Made by a program: the position numbers and the translations under genes
Notes under the pieces: model-generated
Databases searched by the model: none
Told to the model about the DNA's origin: nothing
The model's input: the letters and a program-made list of their open reading frames with translations, nothing else
Source: Pantoea anthophila
Lineage (GTDB): Bacteria > Pseudomonadota > Gammaproteobacteria > Enterobacterales > Enterobacteriaceae
Assembly (NCBI RefSeq): GCF_006494375.1
Contig: NZ_VHIZ01000012.1
Span: 1 to 64,000, forward strand
DNA length: 64,000 bases
Direction: 5' to 3'
Shown: piece by piece, positions 29,621 to 36,939 of the stretch
Layout: every line of letters starts with the position of its first letter
Numbering within the stretch: the first letter of the stretch is position 1

Positions 29621-29646
29621 AGCGCGGGCCATGCGGCCCGCGCTTT
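29621..29646. terminator. hairpin between convergent kdgR and yobH
   Basis: AGCGCGGGCC, loop ATGC, GGCCCGCGCT, followed by TTT on the plus strand; a very stable stem with a short T run, starting three bases after the kdgR stop. Confidence 0.7.
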
Positions 29647-29648
29647 CA

Positions 29649-29885
29649 TCAGTTATCGATCACTTCTCCGCTTTTCTTCAGCAGCGGACAATCGGTTACG
29701 CCGACCACGCCGCTGTCCGTGTGCAGATACTGGGCGTTAATCACACCGCGCGCGGTAAGATAGCTGCACTGCAGGCCCAGTCCCGCTGCATTCTTAGTGC
29801 TGCCGGTTAACACGCCATAACCGGTAAAGAGCATCGCCAGCCAGATCACCGCCAGCAAGCCTACCATGCGAATAAACAGTTTCAT
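29649..29885 (-). CDS. yobH: YobH-family membrane-anchored protein
   Basis: A 78-residue protein close to E. coli YobH (79 residues): the shared segments are GYGVL, KNAAGLGLQCSYLTARG, QYLHT and DCPLLKKS. A hydrophobic N-terminus (LFIRMVGLLAVIWLAMLFTGY) acts as signal anchor or uncleaved signal, leaving a small periplasmic domain with two cysteines (in LQCSY and TDCPL) that could form a disulfide. AAGGAGATACA precedes the start. Function unknown; position next to kdgR is conserved. Confidence 0.9.
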   Translation of the reverse strand: MKLFIRMVGLLAVIWLAMLFTGYGVLTGSTKNAAGLGLQCSYLTARGVINAQYLHTDSGVVGVTDCPLLKKSGEVIDN

Positions 29886-29989
29886 TGTATCTCCTTGTGA
29901 AAGGTAACTCAGCGCTCCACCTGGTGCTGCCGGTCAGAATGATAGCAGCATGCCTGGCTTTTCGGCGGGAATCGATCAGAGATAACTGA

Positions 29990-30014
29990 AACGGCAAATT
30001 CTGCTTTGCCGTTA
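29990..30014. other. hairpin AACGGCAA/TTGCCGTT
   Basis: An 8-bp or longer perfect stem with a short loop between divergent yobH and yebO. It lies where E. coli carries mgrB but no mgrB frame is present. It could be an attenuator, a terminator of upstream transcription, or the remnant of a lost gene's terminator. Confidence 0.4.
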
Positions 30015-30097
30015 ACCCCATTATCTTTTGTGATGGCGACAGGTAGAATACGCGGTTGTCGTGTTCTGGCGTTTTCACTTTGTTTTATGAGGCAGTT

Positions 30098-30370
30098 ATG
30101 AATGAGTTAGCCGCAAATCCGGGCCCCCTGGTCAGCTATGGCCTGCTGGTCATCATTTTGATTGTGGCGTTTATCGCCTGGTTCTTCGTTAATCGTGCCA
30201 GCGTTCGAGCCGGTGAGCAGATTCGTTTGCTGGAATCGCTGCTGGAAGAGCAGAAAAAACAGAATCAGCTGCTGCGTCGTCTGATTGAGCTGCAGCCCGG
30301 CGCGGAGAGTAAAAAACCCGAGGATGAGCGGGAGAAGCGCGACTTTATCCGGTTAATCCCGGAACGTTAA
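30098..30370 (+). CDS. yebO: YebO-family membrane protein
   Basis: A 90-residue protein with one membrane helix (about 13-32, YGLLVIILIVAFIAWFFV) and a coiled-coil-like cytoplasmic part EQIRLLESLLEEQKKQNQLLRRLIEL ending DFIRLIPER, matching E. coli YebO (NEQIELLEALLDQQKRQNALLRRL, and DIIRLVAER). The ATG at 30098 has GAGGCAGTT upstream. It is 18 bases before the MBL-fold gene and probably cotranscribed with it. Function unknown. Confidence 0.9.
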   Translation: MNELAANPGPLVSYGLLVIILIVAFIAWFFVNRASVRAGEQIRLLESLLEEQKKQNQLLRRLIELQPGAESKKPEDEREKRDFIRLIPER

Positions 30371-30388
30371 TCAGAACAGAGAGGCGGG

Positions 30389-31393
30389 ATGAGCGGGAAG
30401 AATCCGTGGTATGACAGTAGTAAAGCGCACCATACGCCAGAGGGCTTCCGTAACCCTGAGTCGGAAGAGCGTCAGCCTGGCGATCTCCGGCGCTGGCGTC
30501 GGGAGCGAAAAGCGCAGGGTCTTCCGATGCCACCGCAACAGGGCTATGACGCTTTTGTTGAAGAGTGGTGGCAACCCGCCGATCTCAGCGGCAGTGACGA
30601 TCGCCTCTGGTGGCTGGGCCATGCCGCCGTGCTGTTGCGGCTCAATCAGCGTTACATTCTGATCGATCCCGCCCTCTCATCCCGCGCCTCGCCGTTCTCT
30701 TTTGCCGGACCGCAGCGCAAAACCCCTGCGCCGCTCAGCATTGCTGACCTGCCGCATCTGGATGTCGTGCTGATTTCTCACAATCATTACGACCATCTGG
30801 ATCGGCCGACGGTCAAAGCGATTGTCCGGCGTTTTCCGCAGGCCACCTTTGTTGTGCCGCTGGGCCTGGCGGCGTGGTGCCGCGCCCGGGGAGTGCAGCA
30901 GGTACATCAGGCTGACTGGTGGCAGCAGGTCAGGGTGGGCGATCTCTGTTTTGATGCGGTTCCGGCGCGTCACTGGAGTATGCGGTCGCCCCGCGATCGC
31001 AACCGTTCGCTCTGGTGCGGCTGGGTCGTACGTTCATCCTCCGTGCGCTTCTGGTTCTCCGGTGACAGTGGCTACAGCGACAGCCTGCTGGCGATCCCCG
31101 CCCGGCTTGGCCCCTTCAGCGTGACAGCCTTACCGATTGGTGCCTATGCACCGAAATGGTTCATGGCAGGCCAGCATATGGACCCCGATCAGGCCGTGGC
31201 ACTCTGGCAGGCGGCGGGCAGACCGCTGACGCTGCCTATTCACTGGGGCGTATTTGAACTGGCTGATGAGCCACTGGATGCGCCTCCGCAGGAACTGGCT
31301 GCGGCACTGCGGCGGGCAGAGGAGGAGCAGGGCAGCTTCACGCCATGGCGAATAGGCGAAAGCCGCAGCCTGAATAATCCACCCCAGGAATAA
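30389..31393 (+). CDS. MBL-fold hydrolase, NAPE-PLD-like
   Basis: A 334-residue metallo-beta-lactamase-fold protein. The zinc motif is SHNHYDHLD with His131, His133, Asp135 and His136; further ligands appear as ARHWSMR, FSGDSGY and the C-terminal PIHWGVF. The N-terminal basic segment (RRWRRERKAQGL) and WLGHAAVLLRLNQRYILIDPALS are typical of bacterial proteins resembling N-acylphosphatidylethanolamine phospholipase D and UlaG-like hydrolases. No signal peptide, so cytoplasmic. Natural substrate unknown. It follows yebO within 18 bases and has its own terminator. Confidence 0.85.
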   Translation: MSGKNPWYDSSKAHHTPEGFRNPESEERQPGDLRRWRRERKAQGLPMPPQQGYDAFVEEWWQPADLSGSDDRLWWLGHAAVLLRLNQRYILIDPALSSRASPFSFAGPQRKTPAPLSIADLPHLDVVLISHNHYDHLDRPTVKAIVRRFPQATFVVPLGLAAWCRARGVQQVHQADWWQQVRVGDLCFDAVPARHWSMRSPRDRNRSLWCGWVVRSSSVRFWFSGDSGYSDSLLAIPARLGPFSVTALPIGAYAPKWFMAGQHMDPDQAVALWQAAGRPLTLPIHWGVFELADEPLDAPPQELAAALRRAEEEQGSFTPWRIGESRSLNNPPQE

Positions 31394-31408
31394 TCCTGGA
31401 GCCGGGGG

Positions 31409-31430
31409 AGCCGGTTACACCGGCTTTTTT
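31409..31430 (+). terminator. intrinsic terminator of yebO and the MBL gene
   Basis: AGCCGG, loop TTACA, CCGGCT, then five further T; it begins 16 bases after the stop. Confidence 0.9.
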
Positions 31431-31885
31431 AACAGAAATCTTTTTTTATCACATTAATGGTTAAATTTTTAATAAGCCGGAGTCGCGCGGCTGCTTTTAT
31501 TGGAGCAGAGCTCAGAGCAGTTTCCTGTTTTTGGTGCAGTAGAGAAGATACCTGTACCAAATAAAAAGTGTCGTACAGGATTAACGTCAGGTTATTGCTG
31601 CTTCGCTTTCCTGTCGCTTCGCTTATCAATTCGCTTACTGCCATATTTGTGAAATATTAATTTCTTATGGTATCCATTGAGTTAGCCCGGACGAGAAGGC
31701 ATCCGGAGGAAATGAACCTGCGGGTTCATTATATTTATGCCGGGTTTTAGCGCCGCGACAGAACAGGCTGTGTGAGCCTTCTGGCAATTGTGCGTGCTGC
31801 CTCTCTGAGACTTTAAAAATGGCTTGCCATTGTTTTTAGGATATGTGATAACAATTCGTGGGTTAAACGAGGTACAGTTCTGTTT
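31431..31885. other. AT-rich gap before cspC, contains a structured element
   Basis: About 450 bases without a supported gene. Minus-strand frames at 31429-31644 and 31682-31891 have no ribosome binding sites or recognisable families. A perfect 8-bp hairpin at 31711-31730 is enclosed by a longer-range pairing (see separate entry). The promoter of the yobF-like/cspC unit must lie in the right-hand part. Confidence 0.5.
31684..31747. other. candidate structured RNA or repeat element
   Basis: AATGAACC pairs perfectly with GGTTCATT around a 4-base loop (31711-31730), and outside it AGCCCGG (31684-31690) can pair with CCGGGTT (31741-31747). Nested pairing in a gene-poor AT-rich gap suggests an RNA structure or a mobile palindromic repeat; direction unknown. 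Confidence 0.35.
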
Positions 31886-31963
31886 ATGCATGGCATCTTC
31901 AGTGAAGAAGTACGAGTAAAGACGTTGACGTTGAATACCGCTTCCTTGCCGAACCTTAATTAG
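31886..31963 (+). CDS. yobF: YobF-like mini-ORF upstream of cspC
   Basis: ATG at 31886 with ACGAGGTAC upstream opens a 25-residue frame beginning MHGIFSEEV and ending PNLN, stop TAG at 31961. E. coli yobF, also immediately upstream of cspC, encodes a 47-residue protein beginning MCGIFSKEV. Seven of the first nine residues agree, then similarity disappears and this frame ends early. In E. coli yobF is cotranscribed with cspC and responds to stress. Either a shortened functional homologue or a leader peptide. Confidence 0.55.
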   Translation: MHGIFSEEVRVKTLTLNTASLPNLN

Positions 31964-32040
31964 TGCCTCATGCAGTAACGTCTCTGGTTTTTCTGTAAGA
32001 CAGCCTTCGGGCTAAATAAACATCTAAAGGAATTTGCAAA

Positions 32041-32250
32041 ATGGCAAAGATTAAAGGTCAGGTTAAGTGGTTCAACGAGTCTAAAGGTTTTGGTTTTATC
32101 ACCCCTGCAGACGGCAGCAAAGATGTGTTCGTACACTTCTCTGCCATCCAGGGCAATGGTTTCAAAACCCTGGCTGAAGGCCAGAGCGTTGAGTTCGAAA
32201 TTCAGGATGGCCAGAAAGGCCCGGCAGCTGTTAACGTCACTGCTATCTGA
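32041..32250 (+). CDS. cspC: cold-shock-family RNA-binding protein CspC
   Basis: A 69-residue cold-shock-domain protein differing from E. coli CspC at only one position that I can recall (Ser for Asn in EGQSVEFEI). RNA-binding motifs KGFGFI and VFVHF are intact. CspC is made constitutively and acts as an RNA chaperone and transcription antiterminator, stabilising rpoS and other stress mRNAs. AAAGGAATTTGCAAA precedes the ATG. It is 77 bases after the yobF-like mini-ORF. Confidence 0.97.
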   Translation: MAKIKGQVKWFNESKGFGFITPADGSKDVFVHFSAIQGNGFKTLAEGQSVEFEIQDGQKGPAAVNVTAI

Positions 32251-32293
32251 TTCGACTCCGCCTCGGTGCATCGCACCCTGATATGGATTCTCA

Positions 32294-32324
32294 AAGCCCT
32301 GGCCGGTCGGCCGGGGCTTTCTTT
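32294..32324 (+). terminator. intrinsic terminator of cspC
   Basis: AAGCCCTGGCCGG pairs imperfectly with GGCCGGGGCTT, followed by a T-rich TTTCTTT tract. Confidence 0.85.
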
Positions 32325-32387
32325 ATGCTTCCGATGCGTAAACGATAAGGTTACACTGCGCCGCGTTATCTGATGCCGGAGTCCCCT

Positions 32388-33197
32388 ATGTCGTTGATTT
32401 GCCCGCTTTGCCACTCTCCTCTGACTTTCCATGCCCGCAGCTGGTCCTGCGAGAATCGCCATCAGTTTGATCAGGCGAAAGAGGGGTATGTCAATCTGCT
32501 GCCCGTTCAGCATAAACGGTCGCGTGAGCCAGGTGACAGTGCAGAGATGATGCAGGCTCGACGGGAATTTCTGCAGGCGGGCTATTATCAGCCGCTGCGT
32601 GAGCAGGTCGTCGCGCTGCTGCAACCGGTGCTGAACCTGCCGGAGAGCCAGATTCTGGATATCGGCTGTGGCGAAGGCTACTACACCGCTGCGCTGGCAG
32701 AGGCGGCAGGGGAAGGCGGACAGGTGTATGGACTGGATGTGGCCAGAATGGCTATCCGCCTCGCCGCTAAGCGTTATCCCGCGGTGCGGTTCTGCGTGGC
32801 CTCCAGCCAGCGTCTGCCGTTTGCCGAAGGCTCGCTGGATGCCGTGGTGCGGATTTACGCGCCCTGCAATGAAGCGGAACTGGCCCGCGTCCTGAGGCCC
32901 GGCGGCACGGTACTGACGGTAACGCCGGGACCGCATCATCTGCAGCAGTTTAAAGCCCTGATCTATCGCGACGTGCAGCTGCATGCGCCAGAGCAGAAAA
33001 CCTACCCGGGCTTCCGGCAGATGGCGCAGCATACGCTGCGTTATCCGATGGCGCTGACGGGCGGGGCCGCAACGACCCTGCTGCAGATGACGCCTTTTGC
33101 GTGGCGGGCACGGGAGGCGGTCTGGGAGACGCTGCAGCAGAGCGACTCATTCAGTTGTGATGCCGACTTTACCCTGACGCAGTGGCAGCGCGATTAG
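32388..33197 (+). CDS. rlmA: 23S rRNA m1G745 methyltransferase RlmA
   Basis: A 269-residue methyltransferase, same length as E. coli RlmA, that methylates N1 of G745 in 23S rRNA. The N-terminal zinc site is Cys5, Cys8, Cys21 and His25 (SLICPLC and CENRH); the SAM-binding motif is [15 protein letters not shown]. The ATG at 32388 with GGAG upstream was chosen over an in-frame start 15 bases earlier. The stop overlaps the end of convergent yobD by two bases. Confidence 0.95.
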   Translation: MSLICPLCHSPLTFHARSWSCENRHQFDQAKEGYVNLLPVQHKRSREPGDSAEMMQARREFLQAGYYQPLREQVVALLQPVLNLPESQILDIGCGEGYYTAALAEAAGEGGQVYGLDVARMAIRLAAKRYPAVRFCVASSQRLPFAEGSLDAVVRIYAPCNEAELARVLRPGGTVLTVTPGPHHLQQFKALIYRDVQLHAPEQKTYPGFRQMAQHTLRYPMALTGGAATTLLQMTPFAWRAREAVWETLQQSDSFSCDADFTLTQWQRD

Positions 33198-33652
33198 CGC
33201 GCCTCAACCAGCGTATTATAGATGCGCTCCAGGTCGTCGAGCTGCTGCACCGCAATCAGCAGCCGGCGCTGCTCCAGCTGAATGACCAGAATGCCATCCT
33301 CAGAGAGATTCATGCCCTGAATCCGCCGGTAATCAATCCAGACACCGGCATAAAATAACCCTTCGGCCTTCATCAGTAGCGTGGGCCTGCGCAGCCAGAA
33401 AAGCCAGAACGCCAGAAAGCTCAGCACCATCAGCAGGGTGGTGGTGAGCTGCGGGCCGTGATGGCTGATGTTGTTTCCCAGCAGAATCAGCAGCAGCCCG
33501 ATGAAAATCAGGCTGTCGATTTTGTGCCGTCGCTGCAGGGCGACCCGCAAGCGGACAGGCCCGCGTCGACGCGGCAGAATCACCTCGTCATAAAGGGCGA
33601 ACAGCAGCAGGGCGGCAATGCAGAGCGCGATCAGCGCATCAGTTAATGACAT
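33194..33652 (-). CDS. yobD: YobD family (DUF986) membrane protein
   Basis: A 152-residue inner-membrane protein with three helices: about 3-20, 47-63 and 72-87. [34 protein letters not shown] is a recognisable segment, followed by a cytoplasmic domain ending IYNTLVEAR. The start at 33652 ([12 protein letters not shown]) was chosen over upstream in-frame possibilities because the earlier part reads as non-coding. In E. coli yobD is followed by mntP, which is missing here. Function unknown. Confidence 0.88.
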   Translation of the reverse strand: MSLTDALIALCIAALLLFALYDEVILPRRRGPVRLRVALQRRHKIDSLIFIGLLLILLGNNISHHGPQLTTTLLMVLSFLAFWLFWLRRPTLLMKAEGLFYAGVWIDYRRIQGMNLSEDGILVIQLEQRRLLIAVQQLDDLERIYNTLVEAR

Positions 33653-33708
33653 AACATCTGACCTCAAACGGGGTGAGCTCAGCCGGTTGTGGCTCAGCTC
33701 ACTTCGCT

Positions 33709-33735
33709 TAAAAGCCGGGCGCCAGCGCGCCCGGC
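33709..33735 (-). terminator. intrinsic terminator of manXYZ
   Basis: On the minus strand, GCCGGGCGC, a four-base loop, GCGCCCGGC, then TTTT; a perfect 9-bp stem beginning ten bases after the manZ stop. Confidence 0.92.
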
Positions 33736-33744
33736 CGGGTGTGA

Positions 33745-34590
33745 TTACAGACCGAGCAGGCCGATCCAGTAACCAAAAATACCGATGGCAAAGAAGCCAA
33801 CGATAATCCACAGCGCGTTGACCTTACGGCGCAACAGCCACATACAGCCGAAGGTCAGCAGCAGCGGCACGATGCCAGGCATCAGCTGGTCGAGGATCGA
33901 CTGCACCGTGGTGACGGTGGTCTTACCGGTGGAGTCGGTGATACGCGACACCACCAGCGGGATGTTGACGTGCGTCCACTTGTTCACCAGCGCGCCCATC
34001 ACAAACAGGCCGAGAATCGAGGCGCCCTCCGTGAGCTTCTGCAGGAATCCGCCGCCCATATCGCTGACGATATCGATCCCTTTGCGATAGCCATACGCCA
34101 CGCCGTAGTAGCGGGTCAGCAGGCGCGCCAGGTTAAACAGCACAAAGAACAGCAAGGGGCCCAGCAGGCTGCCGCTCATTGCGATGCCGGCACCCAGTGC
34201 GGCAAACACCGGACGCACGGTGCCCCAGAAGATCGGGTCGCCGACACCGGCGAGCGGGCCCATCAGACCGACTTTCAGGCCGTTGATGGCACCGTCGTCG
34301 ATAGGCGCGCCGTTGGCACGCTGCTCCTCCATCGCCATGGTAACGCCGAGCACCGGCGCGGCCACATAAGGGTGGGTGTTGAAGAACTCCAGATGGCGCT
34401 TGATTGCCTGCCTGCGCTCATCATTATTCTCCGGATAGAGACGGCGGATCACCGGCACCATTGAGAAGCAGAAGCCCAGCGCCTGCATACGTTCAAAGTT
34501 CCACGATCCCTGAAACAGGTTCGAGCGCATAAAGACGGCGCGGACGTCACCGGGTGTCAGTTTCTTTTCGACTTTCGTAATATCAACCAT
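33745..34590 (-). CDS. manZ: PTS mannose transporter subunit IID ManZ
   Basis: A 281-residue membrane subunit of the mannose-family phosphotransferase system. Typical IID segments are seen: SNLFQGSWNFERMQALGF, ERRQAIKRHLEFFNTHPYVAAPVLGVTMAMEEQRANG and GLKVGLMGPLAGVGDPIFWGTVRPVFAAL. With ManY it forms the translocation channel for mannose, glucose, glucosamine and related sugars. Last gene of manXYZ, 15 bases after manY. Confidence 0.96.
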   Translation of the reverse strand: MVDITKVEKKLTPGDVRAVFMRSNLFQGSWNFERMQALGFCFSMVPVIRRLYPENNDERRQAIKRHLEFFNTHPYVAAPVLGVTMAMEEQRANGAPIDDGAINGLKVGLMGPLAGVGDPIFWGTVRPVFAALGAGIAMSGSLLGPLLFFVLFNLARLLTRYYGVAYGYRKGIDIVSDMGGGFLQKLTEGASILGLFVMGALVNKWTHVNIPLVVSRITDSTGKTTVTTVQSILDQLMPGIVPLLLTFGCMWLLRRKVNALWIIVGFFAIGIFGYWIGLLGL

Positions 34591-34605
34591 GTGATCACCT
34601 GTTCC

Positions 34606-35409
34606 TTAATCGAGTTCGTTATCAAGATCGTTCGCGGTCGCCGGGCCGGAAGGGGCCCCCGCTACACGGTTGTATTTCGGGCTGAGCTGAATGTAGAGCA
34701 CCGCCATCACCACGCCAATGACCCCCAGCGCCACCAGGTTAAAGTTGGTAAAGGCCGCGGTGACAAAGCCGAGATAGAAGAAGGGCATCAGGTAGCCCGC
34801 GCGCATCATGTTGATGACCATCGCGTAACCGACCACCACAATCATGCCGCCCGCGATATTCAGACCATTGGTGACCACCTCAGGGATCGAACTGAGCAGG
34901 GCGTGAACCGCACTGGTGCCGACGGAGATCGCCACGATCAGAGCCGGGATAGCGATACGCATCGCCTGCAGCAGCAGGGCAGAGACATGGATCCAGGAGA
35001 TAGCGGTGAGGTTGCCTTTCTCTGCGGCTTTGTCCGCGGCATGCTGGAAGGCGACGGTCAGGGTTCGCACGATGATAGTCAGCACCTGTCCGGCGGCGGC
35101 CAGCGGGATGGCCAGCGCAATACCGGCTCCCACACTCTGACCGCCCGCGATCACCAGAATGGTGGAGATGATGGAGGCGAGAGCGGCATCGGGGGCCACG
35201 GCGGCACCGATGTTCATCCAGCCCAGCGCAATCATCTCCAGCGTCCCGCCGATGATAATGCCGGTTTTCATATCTCCCAGCACGATACCAATCAGGGTAC
35301 AGGCCACCAGCGGACGGTGAAACTGGAACTCATCCAGAATCGACCCCATGCCGGCAATACAGGCAACGATAAAAATCAGAATAATTTGTAGCGAGGTTAT
35401 TTCCATCAT
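34606..35409 (-). CDS. manY: PTS mannose transporter subunit IIC ManY
   Basis: A 267-residue polytopic membrane protein nearly identical in pattern to E. coli ManY: SILDEFQFHRPLVACTLIGIVLGDMKTGIIIGGTLE and GLNIAGGMIVVVGYAMVINMMRAGYLMPFFYLGF. The start has two adjacent ATG-containing options at 35409 and 35406; E. coli begins at the equivalent of 35406 (MEITTLQ). It is the sugar-translocating subunit working with ManZ and the cytoplasmic ManX. Confidence 0.96.
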   Translation of the reverse strand: MMEITSLQIILIFIVACIAGMGSILDEFQFHRPLVACTLIGIVLGDMKTGIIIGGTLEMIALGWMNIGAAVAPDAALASIISTILVIAGGQSVGAGIALAIPLAAAGQVLTIIVRTLTVAFQHAADKAAEKGNLTAISWIHVSALLLQAMRIAIPALIVAISVGTSAVHALLSSIPEVVTNGLNIAGGMIVVVGYAMVINMMRAGYLMPFFYLGFVTAAFTNFNLVALGVIGVVMAVLYIQLSPKYNRVAGAPSGPATANDLDNELD

Positions 35410-35472
35410 ACTTCTTGTCCTCAGCAGGATAGCGAAAATGAGCCCGGAAACGCGGGCGCAGCAGCTCTTCTG

Positions 35473-36435
35473 TTACGCGTTTACTTTCGCAATCAGATCC
35501 ATCATTTTCAGTTTCTGATCGCTGGAAACCTTACGCACTTCCAGTTCAATATTGCGTTCATTCAGTTTGCGGAAGGCGGCGATATCTTTTTCATCCACCG
35601 AAACCGCATTGTTGACCTGGGTTTTTCCCTGACGGAACGCCATCCCGCCGATGTTGACGGTCCTGATATCGACACCCTGTTCCACCACGCGCAGAACGTC
35701 GGTGGGGTTGGTAAACAGCAGCATCACCCGATCCTGACCATACTTTGGGTTATTCCACACCCGAACCATCTTATCGACATCGACCACATGCGCCGTCACG
35801 CCGGGCGGCGCGACCTGCGTCAGCAGGGTTTTGCGGACGTGATCCTTTGCCACCTCATCGCTGACCACAATAATGCGCTGAACGTTTGTCTCTTTGGTCC
35901 AGCGCGTCGCGACCTGGCCGTGGATCAGGCGATCATCGATACGCGCCAGCCCGATCTTCATATGGTCGCCGGGGGCCATCGGCTTAGCCGGTTGCGCGGG
36001 CGCAGCCGGTTTTGCGGCGGCGGGCGCGGGTGCCTCCTCTTTGGCTTTCAGCGCTTTAACGCCTTCACGGCCGGTCTCAACCGCCACTGCCACCAGCTCG
36101 CCGAGCGTCGGGTTGTCATCGCGCGCCATCAGCGTTTCGACCAGCATCGGGATATTGACCCCGGCGATGACCTCATACTGCGGTTTATCCACCACGATAC
36201 GGCTGGCCGCATTAAATGGACTGCCACCCCAGGTATCGACTAAAAAGAGTACCCCCTGCGTCGTATCCAGTTTTGCCAGCTGCGTTTCATATTTTTCGAT
36301 CAGTGTTTCTGCATTTTCACCCGGCACAAAGTCTATCCAGCCGACGTTCTCCTGCTCACCTAACAGCATTTCTGCCGTTTTAAGCAGTTGTTCCGCTGCC
36401 CAGCCGTGAGTACCAATTACAATCGCAATGGTCAC
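35473..36435 (-). CDS. manX: PTS mannose transporter subunit IIAB ManX
   Basis: A 320-residue cytoplasmic subunit. The IIA domain has its phosphorylated histidine at His10 (IVIGTHGWAAEQ); an Ala/Pro-rich hinge at about 134-157 (APAPAAAKPAAPAQPAKPM) joins it to the IIB domain, whose phosphorylated histidine is His172 (DRLIHGQVATRW). It takes phosphate from HPr and gives it to the sugar during transport. First gene of manXYZ; Mlc/NagC-like and CRP-like sites lie upstream. Confidence 0.97.
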   Translation of the reverse strand: MTIAIVIGTHGWAAEQLLKTAEMLLGEQENVGWIDFVPGENAETLIEKYETQLAKLDTTQGVLFLVDTWGGSPFNAASRIVVDKPQYEVIAGVNIPMLVETLMARDDNPTLGELVAVAVETGREGVKALKAKEEAPAPAAAKPAAPAQPAKPMAPGDHMKIGLARIDDRLIHGQVATRWTKETNVQRIIVVSDEVAKDHVRKTLLTQVAPPGVTAHVVDVDKMVRVWNNPKYGQDRVMLLFTNPTDVLRVVEQGVDIRTVNIGGMAFRQGKTQVNNAVSVDEKDIAAFRKLNERNIELEVRKVSSDQKLKMMDLIAKVNA

Positions 36436-36577
36436 GTGCTACCTCCGTTCACTAAAGAAGCTCATCTGAGTAAATAGCCCTGTCAGAATCGTTTCGGTTA
36501 TTTTTAACAGGGTGCTGGCGATGACTGGCTGAGCGCCAGAAATCATCGGTTAACACCGTTAAGGCGGTTAGGTCGCG

Positions 36578-36605
36578 ATTTATTTTAGTGATCGAAAAAA
36601 TAAAT
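36578..36605. promoter_or_regulatory. Mlc/NagC-like operator upstream of manX
   Basis: ATTTATTTT (36578-36586) and AAAATAAAT (36597-36605) form a perfect 9-bp inverted repeat with a 10-base spacer, resembling the TTATTTT...AAAATAA form of Mlc and NagC operators known at E. coli manX. It lies about 145-170 bases upstream of manX. Confidence 0.55.
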
Positions 36606-36626
36606 TTTGTGACATTGGTCAGTTAT
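36605..36626. promoter_or_regulatory. CRP-like site upstream of manX
   Basis: TGTGA, six bases, then TCAGT (36608-36623) matches the TGTGA-N6-TCACA form with two mismatches in the second half. manXYZ depends on cAMP-CRP in E. coli, so a site here is expected. Confidence 0.5.
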
Positions 36627-36704
36627 TTACCCCACGGCAGAACGAGTGAATCGTTTTATGCATACGATCAACCTCATTGCAGATTGTAAAAATAAGAAAA
36701 TTTT

Positions 36705-36732
36705 TTGACGCCATTTACCGACCTGATACATT
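36705..36732 (+). promoter_or_regulatory. sigma-70 promoter candidate for yoaE
   Basis: TTGACG at 36705-36710 and TACATT at 36727-36732 with a 16-base spacer. Transcription would start near 36740, giving a leader of about 200 bases before yoaE. Confidence 0.5.
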
Positions 36733-36739
36733 AGCCTTC

Positions 36740-36939
36740 TGTTTATTACTCAGGAGTGTCGGGCTTCAGCCCACCTTTATGGATCGTCACCGACGTCGCT
36801 TAATCTGTTCTTTGCGCCTGCTGGCGCGTCACCTTTCGCCTGACGGCGTTTTCTCTGTTTTCCCGACGACCCGGATGTCACGCCTCGCTGCGCCGACAGA
36901 CACCGGCTTACTCTTTTCCCTGTTCAGGAGTCATAAATA
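36740..36939 (+). other. long leader of yoaE, possibly structured
   Basis: About 200 GC-richer bases between the predicted start point and yoaE, including the hairpin GGGCTTCAGCCC near 36760 and several short inverted repeats. One reading frame (from 36677 or an internal ATG at 36779) stays open to a TAA overlapping the yoaE start, but the translation resembles no known protein. No consensus of the yybP-ykoY element known upstream of other TerC-family genes was seen. Confidence 0.4.

Noticed and set aside
31429..31644. 71-codon minus-strand frame
   Set aside because: Begins inside the terminator region of the MBL gene, has no ribosome binding site and no recognisable family.
36740..36939. 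yybP-ykoY manganese riboswitch before yoaE
   Set aside because: The conserved core of that element was not found on the plus strand.
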